Assembly: GCA_051306415.1 (NCBI GenBank)
Contig: JBPPNE010000068.1
Location: forward strand, 1-18,928
Length of the DNA stretch: 18,928 nt
Source: CBDDRG01 sp051306415
GTDB taxonomy: Bacteria > Pseudomonadota > Gammaproteobacteria > Pseudomonadales > Porticoccaceae
Reading direction: 5' to 3'
Part shown: piece by piece, positions 16,695 to 18,928 of the stretch
How the letters are laid out: every line of letters begins with the position of its first letter
Position numbering within the stretch: the stretch's first letter is position 1
Program-made: the position numbers and the translations under genes
Notes under the pieces: model-generated
What the model was told of the DNA's origin: nothing
What the model saw: the letters and a program-made list of their open reading frames with translations, nothing else
Database searches by the model: none

Positions 16695-18446
16695 ATGGGT
16701 ACACTGCCACCCCGTTTCATCAGTATTGTTTGCATCTGCCTGCTATTGACCGCCTGCGCCACCAGCCCAGACAACATCACCCCCGCAGTGACCAATGGGA
16801 CGGCGGCCAGCGGACAAAATGCCAGCCCGACCGAGTCACCGCGCAATTATCCGGTTCGCCCGTTTTCAACACAAACCTTTTACGATTTGCTGGCGGCGGA
16901 ATTCGCCGGTGCCCGCGGCCGTGTCGATCTCGCCCTCGACAGCTATCTGATTCACGCCCGCGCCACCCGGGATCCCGGTGTGGTCGCCCGCGCCTGCAAG
17001 ATTGCCGCCTATCTCGACAACCGCCCCGCATTGATAGAAATGTGTCCGCTCTGGGTGAAGCTGGAACCGGCTGACATTGAGGCGCGGCAACTGGCCGCAT
17101 TTGCGTTCTCCATTTCGGGGCAACTCGATGCCGCCTTCGACCAAGGCGAATACCTGCTCGGCGTGGGTGTCGGAGAAACGCTGCTGGCGCTGCCGTCCTA
17201 CACCGAAAATGCTCCGCCAGCGCAGCGGGCATCGCTGCTGGCGCGCTACCAGAAGCTACGAAAATCCAACCCGGACAACCGCGAACTTCAATTCGGTACC
17301 GCTCAATTGTTGCAACAGCAGGGCGCGTTACAGGAATCGGCGCAGATTCTGCGAGAGCTTCTCGCTGCGGAACCCGAAAACGAGAGCGTCAGGCTCCTGC
17401 TGGTCCAGCTATTGTATCGCAACAACGACCGCGATGGCGCCGTTGCCACACTGACAGCGGGCCTCGAGCACACTCCCGACAGCAAAGTGCTACGCCTGTT
17501 GCAGATCCGCCTGCTCGCCGAAACGAACCTGCAACAGGCTCGCGCGAACATGGTCGAACTCGCCGACAAACACCCGGACGATGCCGATTTGCGATTCTCT
17601 CTCGCCCTCTTCAACCGTGAAATGGGCCTGCGCAGCGAAGCCCTGGCGACTTTCACCGATCTGGTCAGGAACAACCGCCGCACCGATGATGCCCACTTTC
17701 AATTGGGCTTGATGGCGGAAGAGGATAATCGCCTCGACGTTGCGGCGGTGCACTACCGCGCCGTTCGCAAGGGCAAAAATTTTCTTTCCGCCATTGCTCG
17801 CCTGGTCGCCATTCTGGCCCGGCAAAACCGCCTGGGTGATGCCCGCATCCAGCTGCACAAGGCGCGCATGGAACATCCCGGCAACTCGATCGCACTCTAT
17901 CAAATGGAAGCAGACCTGCTGGTCGCCGAGCAGGAGTTTAAAGAAGCCTACAAAGTGCTCAGCGACGGCCTTGAAGAACACGCCAACGACATCAGTTTGC
18001 TCTATTCCCGCTCGCTAGCAAGCGAGAAGCTCCGCAATATCGCTGGCCTCGAAAGCGATCTGCGCGCGATTCTGCAACGGGACGCCAACAACAGCGCGGC
18101 GCTGAACGCACTGGGCTATTCCCTGGCCAACCACACCCGCCGATATGCCGAGGCCCGCGCGCTCATCGAACGCGCCCTCGCCATCAGTCCGAATGATCCC
18201 GCTATCGTCGATAGCCTGGGCTGGGTGCTCTTCCGCGAAGGCCGTCACGAGGAGGCGATAACCCAGCTTCGCCAGGCCATGGCGCTACTGCCAGACCCGG
18301 AGATCGCGGCCCACCTGGGCGAGGTGCTCTGGGTGTCCGGGCAGCGGGATGAGGCCAGGGCGGTATGGCGAGAGGCCAGAACTAGCGCGCCTGACAACCC
18401 CGCGCTGCTGGAAACCTTGGAGCGCCTGCAGGTGGGAACCCCCTGA
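16695..18446 (+). CDS. Tetratricopeptide-repeat lipoprotein
   Basis: A 583-residue lipoprotein. The ATG at 16695 gives a short signal with lipobox LLTAC and lipidation at Cys21. An ATG 13 codons earlier (16656) lies in the promoter-like stretch and would spoil the signal. The body is helical repeats: AEFAGARGRVDLALDSYL, then FGTAQLLQQQGALQESAQIL, GLRSEALATFTDLV, and, near the C-terminus (about 465-560), the clearest TPR units (LNALGYSLANHTRRYAEARALIERALAISPND, split here by the helix turn; SLGWVLFREGRHEEAITQLRQAM). Pseudomonas has a TPR protein at the same place between hemA and lolB. TPR arrays bind proteins, so it may act as a scaffold in the outer-membrane periplasmic leaflet; its partner is unknown. 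Confidence 0.88.
   Translation: MGTLPPRFISIVCICLLLTACATSPDNITPAVTNGTAASGQNASPTESPRNYPVRPFSTQTFYDLLAAEFAGARGRVDLALDSYLIHARATRDPGVVARACKIAAYLDNRPALIEMCPLWVKLEPADIEARQLAAFAFSISGQLDAAFDQGEYLLGVGVGETLLALPSYTENAPPAQRASLLARYQKLRKSNPDNRELQFGTAQLLQQQGALQESAQILRELLAAEPENESVRLLLVQLLYRNNDRDGAVATLTAGLEHTPDSKVLRLLQIRLLAETNLQQARANMVELADKHPDDADLRFSLALFNREMGLRSEALATFTDLVRNNRRTDDAHFQLGLMAEEDNRLDVAAVHYRAVRKGKNFLSAIARLVAILARQNRLGDARIQLHKARMEHPGNSIALYQMEADLLVAEQEFKEAYKVLSDGLEEHANDISLLYSRSLASEKLRNIAGLESDLRAILQRDANNSAALNALGYSLANHTRRYAEARALIERALAISPNDPAIVDSLGWVLFREGRHEEAITQLRQAMALLPDPEIAAHLGEVLWVSGQRDEARAVWREARTSAPDNPALLETLERLQVGTP
18430..18445 (+). promoter_or_regulatory. Ribosome binding site and CTG start of lolB
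   Basis: AGGTGG (18430-18435) is followed after 7 bases by CTG (18443-18445), which overlaps the TGA stop of the TPR gene. The spacing is ideal and the position is the one usual for ATGA couplings. It supports a CTG start or a mutated ATG. Confidence 0.5.
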
Positions 18447-18928
18447 ACATTGGCGGTCGGATTTTGCTCTCCGCGCTGGCGGCCATCCTGGCCACCGTGA
18501 TTCTCGCCGGTTGCGCCAACCAACCGTACCCACCTGCACTGCCAGTGGCGTGGAAGGAGCACAACACCCGCATGCTGGGCCTGCGCGACTGGCATCTCGA
18601 AGGCAAACTGGGTTATCGCGGCAATGGCGACGGCGGCAGTGCCTGGATAGACTGGCAGCAAAGCGGTGAAGGTTTCGATGTCCACTTGAGTGGACCCTTT
18701 GGCGCCGGCACCACCCGCCTCCATGGCGATGAGGGCGCGGCCGTGCTGAGTCAGTCGGGCCACGGTGATCGCGTTGCCGCCAACCCCAGCCTGCTCACCG
18801 CAGACCTCTTCGGTTGGACGCTGCCGGTCGAGCAATTGCGCTACTGGGTCAGAGGTATTCCAGACCCTCAGCTGCCGGTGACTGCGCTTCGTCTGGACGC
18901 TGGCGGAACCCTCGCCTATCTGCAGCAG
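18443..18928 (+). CDS. lolB: Outer-membrane lipoprotein receptor LolB (partial, truncated by the window end)
   Basis: The first 162 codons are present. LolB accepts lipoproteins from LolA and inserts them in the outer membrane. The frame gives a lipoprotein signal (RILLSALAAILATVILAGC, lipidated at Cys24 if the start is 18443) and then the LolB pattern: WHLEGKLGYRGNGDGGSAW, DWQQSGEGFDVHLSGPFG, LHGDEGAAVLSQSG, LFGWTLPVEQLRYWVRGIP. No ATG, GTG or TTG lies in frame before codon 18464 (TTG), and a start there would lose the Arg of the n-region. CTG at 18443 overlaps the upstream stop in a CTGA arrangement and has AGGTGG 7 bases before it, so it is the best start. ATT at 18449 is a second option. 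Confidence 0.9.
   Translation, partial: MNIGGRILLSALAAILATVILAGCANQPYPPALPVAWKEHNTRMLGLRDWHLEGKLGYRGNGDGGSAWIDWQQSGEGFDVHLSGPFGAGTTRLHGDEGAAVLSQSGHGDRVAANPSLLTADLFGWTLPVEQLRYWVRGIPDPQLPVTALRLDAGGTLAYLQQ

Overview
The window looks like chromosomal DNA from a GC-rich gammaproteobacterium. The best evidence is at the right end. There hemA-prfA-prmC (minus strand) is divergent from a TPR lipoprotein gene followed by lolB (plus strand), an order familiar from Pseudomonas and related gammaproteobacteria. Lipobox signals and a LolB outer-membrane lipoprotein receptor confirm a Gram-negative envelope. I cannot name a genus.

Layout, left to right. (1) 1-128: the 5' end of an IS5-like transposase gene and its element end, running off the left edge. 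(2) 136-1777: two minus-strand genes, an Mrr-type restriction endonuclease and a PmtA-like SAM-dependent methyltransferase. (3) 2052-7200: a compact plus-strand operon for a peptide importer: OppA-like lipoprotein, OppB and OppC permeases, and one ATPase that fuses the OppD and OppF halves. Stop and start codons overlap at the last two junctions. (4) 7375-7713: a 331-bp internally deleted IS5-group element with inverted ends and a TTAG target duplication. It carries a 37-codon ORF that fuses the transposase N- and C-termini. (5) 7721-9158: a two-helix membrane protein of unknown role (minus) and a secreted DUF4124 protein (plus). (6) about 9210-10858: a decayed IS3-family element with two in-frame stops, two frameshifts and a duplicated right end. 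(7) 10859-11279: a non-coding stretch with short repeats and a palindrome around a -10-like box. (8) 11280-13250: a membrane CHASE4-PAS-GGDEF diguanylate cyclase. (9) 13124-16572 (minus): hemA-prfA-prmC. The prmC frame runs past its usual end into the antisense of the cyclase gene. (10) 16695-18928: the TPR lipoprotein and the start of lolB, which has no ATG, GTG or TTG at the expected position and seems to start at CTG.

How the genes work together. The opp operon encodes a complete ABC importer: periplasmic-side binding lipoprotein, two permeases and a paired ATPase. HemA makes glutamate-1-semialdehyde for heme. PrfA terminates translation and is the substrate of PrmC, which methylates the Gln of its GGQ loop. 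LolB inserts lipoproteins in the outer membrane. The left part and the middle (1-1777, 7375-11279) are accessory DNA marked by three IS traces. I see no rRNA, tRNA, CRISPR array or complete prophage. I did not find a convincing new multi-gene system. The most unusual items are the miniaturised IS5 element, the prmC read-through into the antisense of the cyclase gene, the lolB start, and the palindrome upstream of the cyclase.
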